64,000 bases of DNA from Pyrocephalus nanus. Its lineage: Eukaryota; Chordata; Aves; Passeriformes; Tyrannidae. How positions within the stretch are numbered: position 1 is the stretch's first letter; each line of letters begins with the position of its first letter. Below the pieces are notes generated by a model that saw only the letters and a program-made list of their open reading frames with translations, had not been told where the DNA came from and ran no database searches. The DNA is taken from NCBI GenBank assembly GCA_038380795.1, contig CM076266.1, forward strand, positions 44,972,425 through 45,036,424, written 5' to 3'. The position numbers and the translations under genes are program-made. Shown piece by piece: positions 50,985 to 63,113 of the stretch.

Positions 50985-52084
50985 TGTGTCACTGCTGTTA
51001 AGCAGCTCAAACTGGTTGGCACCAACATTAGAAAACACTTTTCTATGCACTTTGCTCATTTCAGACATTGGGCTTTTTTTTATCCATTTTTACTTTTATA
51101 TCTGTTGGTTTCTCTCTCAAACTTTCTATCCAGTTGCTTTTGAGTATGGTAAATGACCAGGGAAAAAGTTTTCACATGAAAAAAAAAGTTTCTTGTCTTT
51201 TCTACACTGTGCAGAGGTCATGATGGGAGATCAGAGACAGGAAGCAGCTTGTCATTTTGTTAACAGGAACAGGGGCTCAGAGCTTTGTTACACTCTACCA
51301 GAAGCCATTAGAGACCCGTAATAAGCTAGGAGCGCCAGCATGGGTCTCGATTTTAGGCTGGCAATGATGTGTAGTTTTGTTCAGAAATGGCCAGGAAGAA
51401 GGCACTGGCACCTGTTTGGAATATGCACATAAGTGTTTTCATACATATATCTGAGCCCACAGGGATCTTCCTCTTGGCATTTGATTCAACACAGAATGAA
51501 CATAGTAAAAGTTTTGTTGATCTTCACACCCCCCCCCCCAGTGAATACAGTAGAACAAAAAATCTCTTTTTCTCAGGATGCCTAGCTGCTTTGTGCCTCG
51601 TATGAGGTGAAGCACTGACCTGGCCCCTGGTTCCTAAAATTAGGGGGGGTAGCATAATTTTAAAGTTGCTCTTCATTAAAAGATGTATATTTTCTTTCAC
51701 ATTTTCCTGAACTCCCTCAGAAATGAGAGTCTTGTCAGTTACAGAAGAATACTACAAACAGCAAATATTTTTTTCTAATATATTCTAAAGGATTTTATAG
51801 TAATTACTACTGAAGCCTATTAAATGTCTGTGGTACCCTAAAATTTTCCTCTAAAATTCATACCACTGGACTTTTTTCTTCAGAGCAAAATCCTCTGGAA
51901 ATATTCCCCCTCCACAGTGGACATTTTTTTTAAATTGTCATGCAAATCCAAATCCTGCAGAATTCAGAAGGAATCTGTGACAAAACTGAGAGAGGCACAG
52001 CTACCTCCACTGAGGCAATTCTTTTGATTAAGGTTCTCTGCTTTAAAACGGAGTTTAATCAAGGATAGTAAAACCAGAGGAAAA
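50985..52084. other. unique sequence with a C11 run
   Basis: An uninterrupted run of 11 C lies at 51529-51539. A block with CpGs is near 51315-51350 (GACCCGTAATAAGC and GGAGCGCCAGC). No family is recognised. Confidence 0.5.
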
Positions 52085-52310
52085 CTGCTTTCCAGGTGTG
52101 CTTTCTTGTGCAGATGGTGTGCTGCCAAAGAGAATCAAACGAGCTTTAATTATGAGAATGATCAGCAGAGTCAGACAGGATGAGAAATTGTGTGCTCTGA
52201 TGGAAACTGTTCTTTGCAAAACAACAGCACTGCTTGGCACATGGAGAAGGATGAAGCCACTTCTGATGGATGACAAAGGATTTTTGAAGTCTACTCAGAC
52301 TGAGTAATCC
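52085..52310. other. candidate conserved non-coding block
   Basis: Frames are open on both strands: + 52098-52307 (69 codons) and - 52055-52276 (73 codons). The composition is balanced and non-repetitive, with AGCTTTAATTATGAG and ATGATCAGCAGAGTCAGACA motifs. I see no protein domain. Sequence of this texture is common in conserved regulatory elements, but only an alignment could show it. Confidence 0.2.
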
Positions 52311-53300
52311 CTGCTCTAATGTTTGAAGCATCTAGAGGAAGTGGTGATCACTTGTCCTTTCTCTGGACAAGTCCAAACTTGCAGGGGAACTCGTGCTGCT
52401 CACTTTCATGGTCAAATGGGCAGACAGCAGTCTTTGCTAGTCTGCTTCTTGACAGCCTTTGAGTTATTTCAAGGAGTGGCAGCAGTTTAATGCAGCACTT
52501 GTTTCTGTTTTGCAGACAGAGGCAATGCTGCCTCTGTATGAGTGAAGTCTATCAGCTAAGACAGATCTGAGGCCCTGCTGTCCTGCCTGCTGATGTCACA
52601 AGTATGTGGGCATGGTCTTTGAAATTCTGCAGTCTCAGTAGACTTCTGAAACTGTTTTTTGAGATATCTGAACGCACCTTACCATGCACCTGTACCCAAA
52701 AGTGTCAGATCTTTAGAGTTTAGGCAAAAGCTAGAGTGGGATGAGGATTCCTTCTTCATCAGCAAAGCAATGTATCACTTACCTTTGATACTCATTCCTG
52801 GCTTTCTTCAGCAATGATGATGGGTTGGGAACTGATTTGGCAACTAATTGGCAACTGTGATTTGGCAATTGACTGCATGTGACTGCACCCACAAAGAATC
52901 CCAGTGGGACTCCATTCAAGTTAAGTATCTGGCCACAGGGAGCAGCAGGCAGAACAGCCTTATTAGTATGTGCTGAGAGATGAGCTCTGTCTTACTACCT
53001 GCCTTGTCTACTGTGGGATACGTAATCAGCAGTCCAGAAATATTAATGCCTATGTCAAGGTACTTTTGATGAAACAAATTCTACGTTCTGTTAACTGAAA
53101 TGAGGTCTCAGCTCTTCCTCCACATCCCTGGGACTGGCACAGTGCTCTGCCCTGGATTTGCGGTTGCGTGCCTAGTTTGGTGACAAAAATACCTAATCTG
53201 CAATCAGCTCTTCAAGAAATTGTAATCCCAGTTTCTTCTCGGATAGCATTTTATTTCTATTTTTTCCCAGAGGGTTCTACATACACTGTTGAATTAATTT
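52311..53300. other. unique sequence, nothing firm
   Basis: CCCAGTGGGACTCCATTCAA near 52900 resembles the CAGTGGGACT / CATTGACTTCAATGG words of old amniote repeats but is too short to call. Confidence 0.45.
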
Positions 53301-53313
53301 TAGCAACACCACA

Positions 53314-53385
53314 GAGTGCACAGGGGCCTAATTCTCCATAATCAAGGGATAGACTGTCAGTGACTCCAATGGATTTGGCCTAGAT
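53314..53385. repeat. ancient amniote repeat fragment
   Basis: GGGGCCTAATTCTCCATAAT is followed by GTCAGTGACTCCAATGGATT and TGGCC. The GGGCCTGATTCTCC ... CAATGGATTTGG order matches an old interspersed repeat of reptiles and birds. It is diverged, with uncertain boundaries. Confidence 0.45.
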
Positions 53386-53416
53386 GAATACAACCTAGGA
53401 AAGAAAAATAGCCCTT

Positions 53417-53453
53417 CCAGTAAGTAAGTGGCAAAACTGGGATTTAAATGTCA
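53417..53453 (+). repeat. MIR/L2-like 3' fragment
   Basis: TCCAGTAAGTAAGTGGCAAA followed by ACTGGGATTTAAATG matches the MIR/L2 3' segment AGCTAGTAAGTGGCAGAGC-TGGGATTTGAA closely. Such relics are known in bird genomes. Confidence 0.55.
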
Positions 53454-53862
53454 GTGAGTCTAACTAATAACATCCTACTCAACTCCCCAAAAGGGATCCT
53501 GGCAGCATTCTGAGGCAGTAGGTGGAATAAAGGAGCTTAAAATGCCCCGGTAAGTCTCAGAGAAAAATGGAAACAAAAAGGAGAAAAGTGATGGAGAAAA
53601 TGTCCACCTGTAGAGTCAAAGAGGATAGAAGATGAGTTTATCTCTTGTTTCATCCTGTTTCCCTTCCTCTTCTTTCCCTTCCCGTCCATCTCTCTGGACT
53701 ATTTACTTCAATAAGTTTCTGTGTTCCAACTTTCCCAGTACAGGTTCTGTATCTGCCACTGCTCTTTAGCTGCCTTCCTGTTGGCAACTGGGAGGAGATA
53801 CAGCTTCTGACAATAGTAAGTAACTAAGAGAAATAGACTATCAGGGCACCTAAAATAGAGGG

Positions 53863-53937
53863 AACTCAAAGCATTTTATAAATATTATGTAATTAAGTCT
53901 TGCAATACCTTGTGAGAAAGGCAAGACTTATTAGAAC
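53863..53937 (+). repeat. MIR/L2-like core fragment
   Basis: ACTCAAAGCATTTTATAAAT, ATGTAATTAAGTCTTGCAAT and ACCTTGTGAGAAAGGCAAG match the classic order AAGCACTTTACAAACATTA / TAATTAATCCTCACAACA / CCTGTGAGGTAGGTAAG. It belongs upstream of the 53417 segment in the family order but lies downstream here, so these are two separate insertions. Confidence 0.62.
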
Positions 53938-53950
53938 TACTTCTGGGAAT

Positions 53951-56622
53951 AGAGAATGACTAAACCCAGCTTTATTTAAGACTTAATATCTTTTTATTAT
54001 TTGTATGTGTAGTATGTAGTTATAGAATTGTAGGCAGGCTGAATTTCATGCATCTGCCTGCATACCCTTGCACGAACAACATGAAATCATGTCCTGCAGA
54101 ATTAAAATCCTCTTTTGAAACCACTTATAATGTATATCCCCAGAAAAATCAGTAAGTCAGAAATACAGTCAAGACTGTGAATGCTTCAGCCTACTTCTAC
54201 CAAGAATGGTGACAGTGAATGAAATTAAACCCAGTGGGGTAAATTCTGTATTGATATAAGGCAAGTTAGTTAGAAGGCATCAAGCAAAATTAGGAAGGTC
54301 TCAAAACACCACTGCTTTAGTCTAGTTTCATTTTAGATATTTGGGAAACAAGACATATCATCTCTGTCTCAGTAGGAGATCTAAATGCTCACAGTCTTTT
54401 CTTTCTGCTGTCTGCCTTTTTTTTGCCCAAAGACATAATAACTATTTTAGGTAACTTCACACTGTGACAAGGCCTGTGTTATGTAAATGAAATGAAGACA
54501 TTCAAGACTGAATGAACAGATGAATGTGAGCCAGGACACTTTTGAAAAAAATTATGAAATGATTTCTAGCAGCATCTAAAATTTGTTTTGTAATATTGTC
54601 TCAAGCCTAGAATTGTTTCCTTGTTTATCTGTCTAACTGGACACCTGGTTGGACAGTTAAGTTTATTTTCTACCTCTTGCCTTTGTGCTGTGGGGTGCCC
54701 CAGGAAGTTTGTGCGCTTTCCTGTAAAGACTTTGTCCTGTAAAAGATAAAAAGACAAATCTTAAGTGTGTGTAAGAGATAAAGTGTACATCGCAGGCAAG
54801 AAAATTTCTGTATGGAGACATATTCGTAGCTGGTATTTTTAAGAATGGTAGCCTTACGTGTCTTATATTGCATACATTGGGTATTAGATAAGTAACAACC
54901 CAGGACTACCTGTGGCAAACCTTCAGAGGCAAATCTATTTCAGCAAAATGGCAAGTGCAATGGAAGAACAGAAAGTGAGAACACGCTCTTCGTAGTGATG
55001 GAAAGGTCTACCTGCCTGAGGCCATGGTGAGTATAAATCTTATTGGGAAGAAATGGCAGTCTACATGGACATCTTATAGAGCTGGAGAAGGAGCCAGTGC
55101 CTAGAGCAGTAGGTAAAAGAACAGGGATGAGGAAGTCCTTTAGCTAAACTGCAGGAGCTCCTTGGTCAGATTTCCGTAGGCCACAGACATCCTATGTGTT
55201 GTTGACACATGTTGTTGGTGGGAAAAGTGCTCTCTATCTGTCAGTCATTCATCTGTTTTAAGTGTATATGTGAAACTTCTGTACTCCAGTGGTTACAAAA
55301 AGTCTCATTATTTCAGATGCTACTGCTCTGCTCTAATTAATTCTGTATTAAGGGAAGATAGTGAGAATTATCTCTTTTAAATCCTTACTTTCCCATTTGA
55401 ATAGAAAGTTAATTTTCCTCTTGGACTATCAAACAATTTTTTTAGATTTGCATAGTTTCCCAAGCCCACAGTTGTGTGGTGGAATCTAACAATTCTACTT
55501 ATGATGAGAGGCCACAGTCGTGCCCAGATAAACTGCCAACACGCTCTAAGGGATGAAAAGCCTTCCAAATCTCAGATTTGCTTTTCTCAAGGAGGAAAGG
55601 TAATTTAAGTTAGAACACTACTTCTGTTGCTGGAATCCACAGTTTACTTAAGAACATACTTTGCCAGAACTATGAACCAGAAAATACTTCAGTGAAAGGA
55701 CACATCAAGCAGACCTGCACTACTATGTAAGACCAGTGTCATACATGTGAGTCTGAATGCAAATAAAGAGCAAAACAATTATAAGCTAATTAGGAAACTA
55801 GAATTTATAAGTGAAATTGCAACAAGCAACAAAGTAACACATTGCATAATTGATTTTAGTAGATTTTTGCTCTTATATTGTTAATATTTAATTTTTGGAT
55901 ATTGCCCTGGAGACTAATCCTCTGTATCAAGCTGTTAAATTTCAGTTTTTGAAGTTCAGGTGCTTTTTGCATTCATTAAATACATAACTCCTTTAAGTTG
56001 AACATTTTTTCTACAACGCGCCATGTTCATGCCTCATGTTGGCAGTGTGCCTTCAAGTAATGGAGTGATGGTTACTCATCATCATGTGAAAATTAAAGAA
56101 ATTTAAGAAACAAATATGCTATTATGTTTTTAAAAATTATTAATTTAATGTACTTCCTATTTTAATGGTTGCTTTTTTCGGGGGGAGAGAGGCTAGGGTT
56201 AGAGGTTTTTTGTTTGTTTATTTGTTGGTTTGTGGTTTTTTTTCCCCAATCTTTTTAGTTTCTTGGGTTTTTTGAGCTTGGGTTTTATCTTCAGGATTTT
56301 CTTTGCAACTGGGAAGATTAGCTATGGATCTATGAAAGACTTAGATATATAACACCTTGCTTTCAATAGGATTTAGGTCCTTGGTATGAAATTAAGGGAA
56401 GAACTGCAACTCTTTGCCTCTACAAGCCATAATATTAGTGTACCAAATAATGTGAGACTGAATTTTCAGTTAGTAACACTGAACATGTAGCTTGTACATT
56501 TAGAAGTAATGTCCTCTCCTTGCACCTAAAATACAGCCTAAATGCATTATGAATACTTTGGTCCTTTGTCTGAGAATCTAGAGATTTTGCAGGAGCAGTA
56601 ACAGAAGCAAATAGCTCCTTTT
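53951..56622. other. gene desert, one T/G-rich tract
   Basis: A T/G-rich tract lies at 56198-56290 (TTTGTTTGTTTATTTGTTGG and similar), after GGGGGGAGAGAGG. The open frames at 54.6-54.9 and 55.4-55.6 kb are unremarkable. AACCCAGTGGGGTAAATTCT near 54228 is another repeat-like word. Confidence 0.5.
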
Positions 56623-56714
56623 TAAATTGTCATGTATTATTCACACCTTGCCTTAGGAAAGAATGGTGCTTTCTCAACAAATTAAATTGACAGATTTTTG
56701 CCCTAAAGTACTTA
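56623..56714 (+). repeat. ~92-bp dispersed repeat, copy A
   Basis: It matches copy B at 58191-58284 across its whole length, in the same orientation. Shared blocks include CATGTATTATTCA, TTAGGAAAGAATGGTGC, ACAAATTAAA, TGAC and GCCCTAA. The GCCCTAAAGTACTTAAAATC end recalls the CCCCAAAGAGCTTACAATCT ending of an old amniote repeat. So the pair may be two insertions of one family or a local duplication. Confidence 0.78.
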
Positions 56715-57094
56715 AAATCAAAATTTATAGGTCTGACTAGGCTATTTGGTGTCCAAAAATCCAGGACAAATGGCCCCTTCACATGGCTCATCAGTTCTAT
56801 GGGACATGTTTTCTGGATACATGGGAGCTTTTGAGCATGAACTGTACACAGGATCTCTGCAACAAATCTAATGCTTTATCAATGGAAAGATGGGAATTTT
56901 GTCGTGTCATGTTTTAAAAAAAAGGTGTCTGATGAAATGTGGTCAGAAGAATAGGATGAAAGTCTGCGAGAAGCATGTTAATGTCGATGTGCTGCTAAGT
57001 AAACATATTTTAGCTTCTTGTTTTGAACATAGGTTTGATAAATAAGTACTTTAGTAGTGTTTAATACTAACACATTAACTGCGTAAACTTTACA

Positions 57095-57810
57095 GGCTGG
57101 GGGATGAACAGACAGAGGGCAGCCCTGCCGAGACGGACTTGGTGGTGCTGGTGGATGAGAGGCTGGACATGAATTTCAGTGTGCACTAGTAGCTTAGAAA
57201 GCCAATTGTATCCTGGGCTGCATCAAAAGTAACGTGGCCAGCAGGTCAATGGACTTGATTCTATCCCTTTTACTGTGCTCTGTTGAGACACCCCCTGGAG
57301 TTCTGCATCCAGCTCTGGGGTACCCAGCACAGGAAAGTCATTGACCTGTTAGAGCAAGCCCAGGGGAGGCCACCAGGATGATTAGAGGGATGGGGCACCT
57401 GTCCTATGAGGAAAGGCTGAGAGAATTGGGATTGTTCAGCCTGGAAAAGAGAAGGCTTTGGGGTGACCTAATTATGGCCTTACAGTACCTGAAGTCACCC
57501 TAAAATAAAGATGGATAGAGACTATTTATAAGAACAGGCTGAGGGAGAATGGTAGTAGACTGAAAGAGAGTAAGTTTATATTAGTTATTGAATAAAATTC
57601 TTTACTATGAGGGTGGTAAGCGACAGAAAGAGGTTGGTCAGAGAAGTTACGGCTGCCCCATTCCTGGAAGTGTTCAAGGCCAGATTGGATGGAGCTCTGA
57701 GAAACCTGGGCCAATGAAAGTTGTCCCTGTCCATAGCAGGGGGCTTGGAACTGGATGATGTTTAAAGTCTCTTTTAACTTAGGCCATTCTATGATCTTAT
57801 GATTCTATAA
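57095..57810 (+). mobile_element. CR1 LINE copy, 5'-truncated, + strand
   Basis: CR1 landmarks occur in order: GGTGGTGCTGGTGGATGAGA (near 57141), TATCCTGGGCTGCATC, AACGTGGCCAGCAGGTCAA, CCCTGGAGTTCTGCATCCAG, CTCTGGGGTACCCAGCACAG, AGGCCACCAGGATGATTAGA, GGCTGAGAGAATTGGGATTG, TTCAGCCTGGAAAAGAGAAG and TTCCTGGAAGTGTTCAAGGC. It ends ATTCTATGATCTTATGATTC, the CR1 terminal repeat, with no poly-A. This subfamily differs from the 1.4-kb copy (GGATTGTTCAGCCTGG type). The coding part, the C-terminal reverse-transcriptase tail, is broken by stops. It inserted between the two copies of the 92-bp repeat. Confidence 0.94.
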
Positions 57811-58190
57811 TTTCTCAGCGCAAAAAAAAATATTTGGTACCATGCTATTGTTTTTTCTGATTTCCTTCCAGTCCTGGAGTTTAAATGGGTCACATTTTAG
57901 TTTTAGATATTTCTCTGAAGGATGTGCTTGCCAGTCTAGTTAACCCAGCTGTGCTCTACAGTGCCTTCTTGAAGCTCTGTGTAAGCTCAGAAGATGAAGC
58001 CAGTTTCCTCAGCTTTGGATGAAGCACTTTGCCAAGGGACAGCATTCTCACACCAAATACTTATAAACAAAAAATATATGTTAGCCACTAACACCACTCT
58101 ATTTTAAAGGAGAAAGCTTTTTTTACCTTTTCTTGCCTTTCCATTCACCGGCCTGCTGTCAATCCCTCTGCCTTGTAAATGCCTTCATTA
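57811..58190. other. unique sequence between CR1 and repeat copy B
   Basis: No signature is seen beyond an A run at 57822-57830. Confidence 0.5.
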
Positions 58191-58284
58191 TAAATTACCA
58201 TGTATTATTCATTCAGTGCTTTAGGAAAGAATGGTGCAATATAGACAAATTAAACTGACTTATTTGTGCCCTAAGGTGCTTACA
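58191..58284 (+). repeat. ~92-bp dispersed repeat, copy B
   Basis: Same orientation as copy A, 1.57 kb away. The GTGCCCTAAGGTGCTTACAG end is closer than copy A to the CCAAAGAGCTTACAATC ending known from old amniote repeats. Differences are spread throughout, so the two copies separated long ago. Confidence 0.78.
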
Positions 58285-61200
58285 GTTTTTATAAGGCATA
58301 AAAGTATAAGGGATTGCAATTGAAGGTCAGGAGCTAGGTGATGGGAGATGAAACTACAGAAACTGGTAACTTTCTTATGGATAGCTGAATGATTTCCAAT
58401 CAAAAAGTCTGGGAAGTTGTTGTCCTCTGAAAAATCTCACACACTGAATCATGAGAATGATGAAGTTTTATTCTGGTAATTAGCAAATTTTTTCTCTAAT
58501 TTTTTTATATACATTACTTCAGAAAAATAAATGCTCTTTTAAAATATAATAGTTGTAGAAATTAATCTCTCTCTTTTATTCTAGAAGTCTCAAAAATTAT
58601 CTCAACTGGTGCAGAAGGCAGTGAATAAAAGCCTTGACAGAGGTCATCACTGAGGTAGAAATAGTAAGAGGAATCATAGATAGAGTTTGGAGTTTAGAGC
58701 AGAGCAAGAAATTCCCTCAATTCCACAGAAAGGCTGCTGTCCAAATGGGCCTCAGAAAGGAGGGCTTATCCCAGTACTTTTGGTCAAATATGTTTGTTAC
58801 TGACTTTTCCAACCTGATACTCTCTCTTAAACACCTAATGGAAGTTCAAATAGACATTAATTAACTCATTGCTAATGGAGATGGTGAAATGAATCCATTA
58901 TTGTACAAAACTTTTCAAGTGGCAAAGTTTATATCTAAATCCAGTTAGTGTCAATAAAATGCTAGGACTAGCTGTCACAAAAGCTTGAAACTACAACCTC
59001 TATATCAAATACCTTGAGGATTCCATCCTCCTTAGTAATGTCATCTAAGGAAGAAACTAAATGTAACTGTAATTGTTTCCCTGTCCTAATGCAGAATAAT
59101 TAAAAAACTGTGCACCACTAAATTTAAATATAGGCACTCCAATAGTCTGACATCCTGTAGTCTCAGACTGGGGGTAACATTTGTGGAACATTCGTTTGGA
59201 AAGCACTTGAACAGCCACAGACATACAAGATCTTACGGCTGTATTGCTTTAAGTCAGCTTCTCAGTGAGATCCTTTGGTTTTCTAAGCTCAGGGAGGATA
59301 TATGCAGGCTTTCTTACTCTATATTGTACATATTTCACCCAGTGTTCCACACTGCTGTGACAAATTCTTAGGCTGGAAATTCTGGTGATGTTCTGAATTT
59401 GCTGTGTACTACCTACCTCTGACTTTTTTGTAACCTCAGAGTAGAATCTGTTGAAGCCAGGATGGATGTGGCAGGCAGAGAATGAATAACAGCAGTAAAT
59501 ATCAAGAATAATTTAGGAAGGTTGTGTGCCTAGATGTTTTAAGTCTATTCTAGAATTAAGTCATGCACAGAGTCAGAATAATAGAATACAGTAACTATAA
59601 AATATTATCCAGCTGTAACTTTATGTAACTTTATGAAGACATCAAGTTATGGTTCTTTTAAAGTATTTTAGCACTTTTGCATTGTAAGCAAGACTTTATC
59701 CAGGGATCTGCAATCCTCAAATTTATTAAATTTGACCAGTATTTGTACAGATATCATAGAAGAGAGATTTATGTATCAGCTCTAGACAAAGTAAATGTTT
59801 ATCCAGAAGTATGTGATGATTCTTGAACTCTTACCTTGAACAAGGAAAAGCCAACGTTCACAAGCAGAAATCATGAAAGTTATTATTGCTATTGTCCTCA
59901 ACAACTGTTTCATGAGGAAAATGTGCATTCTTTTTATCAATAAGGCAGCAAATCAAAGGCAATAGGATATTTACAAATTTTTGGATTCTTTTCTCATAGT
60001 TCTACAAGTAGTGGACTGCTTTGAAATCAATCATTTTCCTAAGAGAAGATGCTTACACAGAATTTAACTATTACTACTGTGTGATTTCCAATTAAGAAGG
60101 AAAACAAAAGTTCTGTGGTGTAATGGACATGATCGGAGAGGCTTGAACTAGATTTGAGCTCCATACAGATGAAGCAAAGACTCATAATTTGTCCATGTGA
60201 ATAAACTGAAGGCTTTTTATGGAAATGTCTTGTCAAGCTTCTGAACTCTGGTAGAATAATTCTGTGCCATAAAAGGTATGACCTACAATTAAACACTTGA
60301 TTTGGCTTTGGTGTAGAGAAAATTTCAACTTGAGAACTTAAATAAGAGTTATATTAGATTCAGGCAGAAAAAGATGCCAGTCTCTGATGTAGAAAGAAAG
60401 AGAAGTTTCTGTAGGCCTACCTGGACCTGAAAGATTCAAAACCCCAGAGGAAGCTGGTACCTTGGAAAGTTCTCTCCTGGGCTCAGAGGAAGTGAATGAA
60501 AAAGCAAAATATTTCTTGTCGCTACTGCATCTTTTCTCCTCTCACTGATAATTACTCCCAGCTGGGAAGATACACAACTGGTCCTACAAAGGGATTGTCA
60601 CTTCATTTCATTACACCAATTACCTTTGGCTAACATGAGAACATGTATTTATTTCTATGTAACCTCTGTGTATTCTCTAAAAAAGTTATAGTCCAGAAGG
60701 AATGACATTAAACAGAGAAGTATGAAAATTTATAGAGAAAAATAATGAAGGAAGAGAAAGACACTGAAGAAATTTCTTTAATGAAATAACCACAGTCAAA
60801 GTTGAAAATAGCAATCCACAGCAATAGCAGGAGAAGAAAGAAATTGTTCAAGAGGAAGAAACGAACATGTATCCCATTCTTACACAAGAAATGACAAAAT
60901 TATTAGTAAGGAGACAGAGAAGACTCAAATATTCAACAAATCTGAGTGTTTGCAAAGAAACAAGTGTAATGTAGCAGACTGAAGTACTTTAGGCTCCTTG
61001 GTTGTCAAGGAATATTTTCAAGATGTCTGCATTTCTAAGGATGTCTCTGAACCGACAGTAATAATATTTATTAAATATAGGAATCCTTGTAAGATTATGA
61101 ATATCTGAGATTGCTGATACTGTGCGAATGTAAAACTGATGTGTCACCATATCCAGAAAAATAATGGAAAGATGAATCAGGATTCAGTTCATAAAGTATT

Positions 61201-62073
61201 TAAAGCTAAGGACATAACTAATGGTAGTCAACACTGGGGTTTTAGATAATAGGTCTCACTAAAAAAATTTATTTCTGTGTTAAAATTATAATTGTGTTTG
61301 AAAATGGAATATATCTTTATTCTGACAGTATGGACAAGCGACTACCTCCTTTTATCTAACTAAAGAACCTCCACCAATATAAGGTGCCAATAACATATGT
61401 GTTTAAAATAGATTTTACAGTTTTTACAACACGTTTTACAAAAAAGAATTTGGGTGTGAAAAATTTCATTGGAAGTGTTATGCTACTATATTAGTGTTAA
61501 TAGTGAGATGAGAAATAATGCTAAGAGCAAGTTACTCAATGGCTGGTAAACTGAGTACATTGTTATTCTACTGAACCCAAAAAATGCAGAAGTTTGTTTT
61601 TAAAATTATGTCTTGAAGAGCAAGGAGGTTAGGTGACTCTTGGGAAGCCATGATATTGGAAAAGAACATGATTTCCCAGTTCCCAAGGGCACTGCTACGG
61701 TAAAGAGCTCTGATATAATTCCAAGGTGCATAAGCAGATGGCTAATAGATAGCTCACATGCACTGAGAAAGCTAAGACTGGATGCTTCTAGACAGCTTTA
61801 GAAACTAACAAGGACTTAAAAAGAGCCACAGAATTGATATGAAAACTGGAAAAGTCCCCATCATATGGACTTAGAAGCTTACACTTATTAGCTTATCATA
61901 GAAAAGATACTGCAGTGCATAATGCTCTTCCAAGGAGGAAAATATGACATTCAGCAAGGAGATGTGTAAAATGAACCATGGCTGGTATTTAGTGCCAGGC
62001 AGATGCTAAGAAATAAAGCACAGACCAAGTGATTAATCATGGGAGGAAACTGCCAAGCAGAATCTCCATCTGT
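58285..62073. other. gene desert, purine-rich stretch at 60.7 kb
   Basis: The stretch 60710-60930 is strongly purine-rich on the + strand (GGAAGAGAAAGACACTGAAG and similar). The open frames (58634-58864, 59183-59371 and - 60039-60296) are 62-85 codons and unrecognised. No transposon is seen until the LTR at 62079. Confidence 0.5.
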
Positions 62074-62078
62074 AGATG

Positions 62079-62650
62079 TGTGCTGGATTTGGCTGGGATA
62101 AGTTCATTTCCTTCAGAGTAGCTGTATGAGGCTGTGTTTTGGATTTGTGCTGGAAACAGTGTTGATATTTTCATTACTTCTGAGCAGTGCTTACAATGGG
62201 CCAAAGTATCTTCTCTCCCCACCCCCTCCCACCACCGAGAAGACTAGGGGTGCACAAGGAGTTGTGAGAGGACACAACCAGGACAACCGACCTCAACTGA
62301 CTAAAGGGATATTCCATATCATATGGTATCATGCTTGGCATCTAAACCAGGGATAAGGAGAAGGAAGGAGAGAATGTTTAAAGTGATGTTGTTTGTCTTT
62401 CCGAGCAGTGGTTAGACATGATGGGACCCTGCTCTACTGGAGATGGCTGAACACCTGCCTTCCCATGGGAAGTGGTGAATGAATTCCTTGTTTTGATTTG
62501 CTTGACCATGTGGCTTTTGCTTTACCTATTAAACTGTCTTCATCTTAACCCATAAGTTTTTCCACTTTTCTAATTGCCTCCCCCATCCCACTGAAGGAGA
62601 GTGAGAAAGCAGTGTGCGGCTAAGCTGCCATCTGGGGTTAAACCATGACA
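62079..62650 (+). mobile_element. solo LTR, ERVL-like, with 5-bp target duplication
   Basis: This is a complete solo LTR of the same family as 5805-6403. It starts TGTGCTGGATTTGGCTGGGA and ends GGGGTTAAACCATGACA, giving TG...CA ends. The five bases AGATG occur directly before (62074-62078) and directly after (62651-62655), the target-site duplication made by integration. Inside are GGCTGTGTTTTGGATTTGTG, GGACAACCGACCTCAACTGA, GGGATATTCCATATCATATG, an ATTAAA signal at 62528-62533 with AACTGTCTTCATCTTAACCC, and CATCCCACTGAAGG. The TATA box is degraded (CATCTAAA near 62339). It probably formed by recombination between the two LTRs of a provirus; no internal viral genes remain. The family's ERVL placement is from memory; the 5-bp duplication agrees with it. 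Confidence 0.95.
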
Positions 62651-62655
62651 AGATG

Positions 62656-63113
62656 TCATTCGGTCATTCATGTCATTAAGACTGAGGGTACATTTTTTAG
62701 AAGACACCTTTTAGACAAAAGTTAGATTTTAGCCAAGTGTAAACTATTGCAATCCGTATAAGAACAAATATAGTGAAATAACAAAGGTTATATCCAATAA
62801 CCTTTTATAGGCTGCTGCTGACTAGATGGTCTTATTTTCCTTTTGGCTTTAAATTCTAGATCTGGATTTGAAAAAGAAATGTAGAGAATGAAGGTTGGTT
62901 CAGTGATAGGCATTAGGTCTTTAAGTATTGTGATGTTTATGGGAGCTACTAAAGAAGATAAAATATAGCCAGAAAGTCTCTATATGAGACAGTATCTAGA
63001 GTTCTTCCTAGCATTTCAGCTCTGTGGTTTTAGTTTATGCATTTTTCACTGAAGCAAATTCATGATTTCTGAAAGTAATAGTTTTGAAAATAAATCTGAT
63101 TTCTGGAACTTAC
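62656..63113. other. unique sequence, nothing recognised
   Basis: AT-rich spacer between the LTR and the CR1 copy, with no repeat or coding signature. Confidence 0.5.

Noticed and set aside
62126..62356. 76-codon + frame with a hydrophobic start resembling a signal peptide
   Set aside because: It lies wholly inside the solo LTR, which in this family is non-coding.
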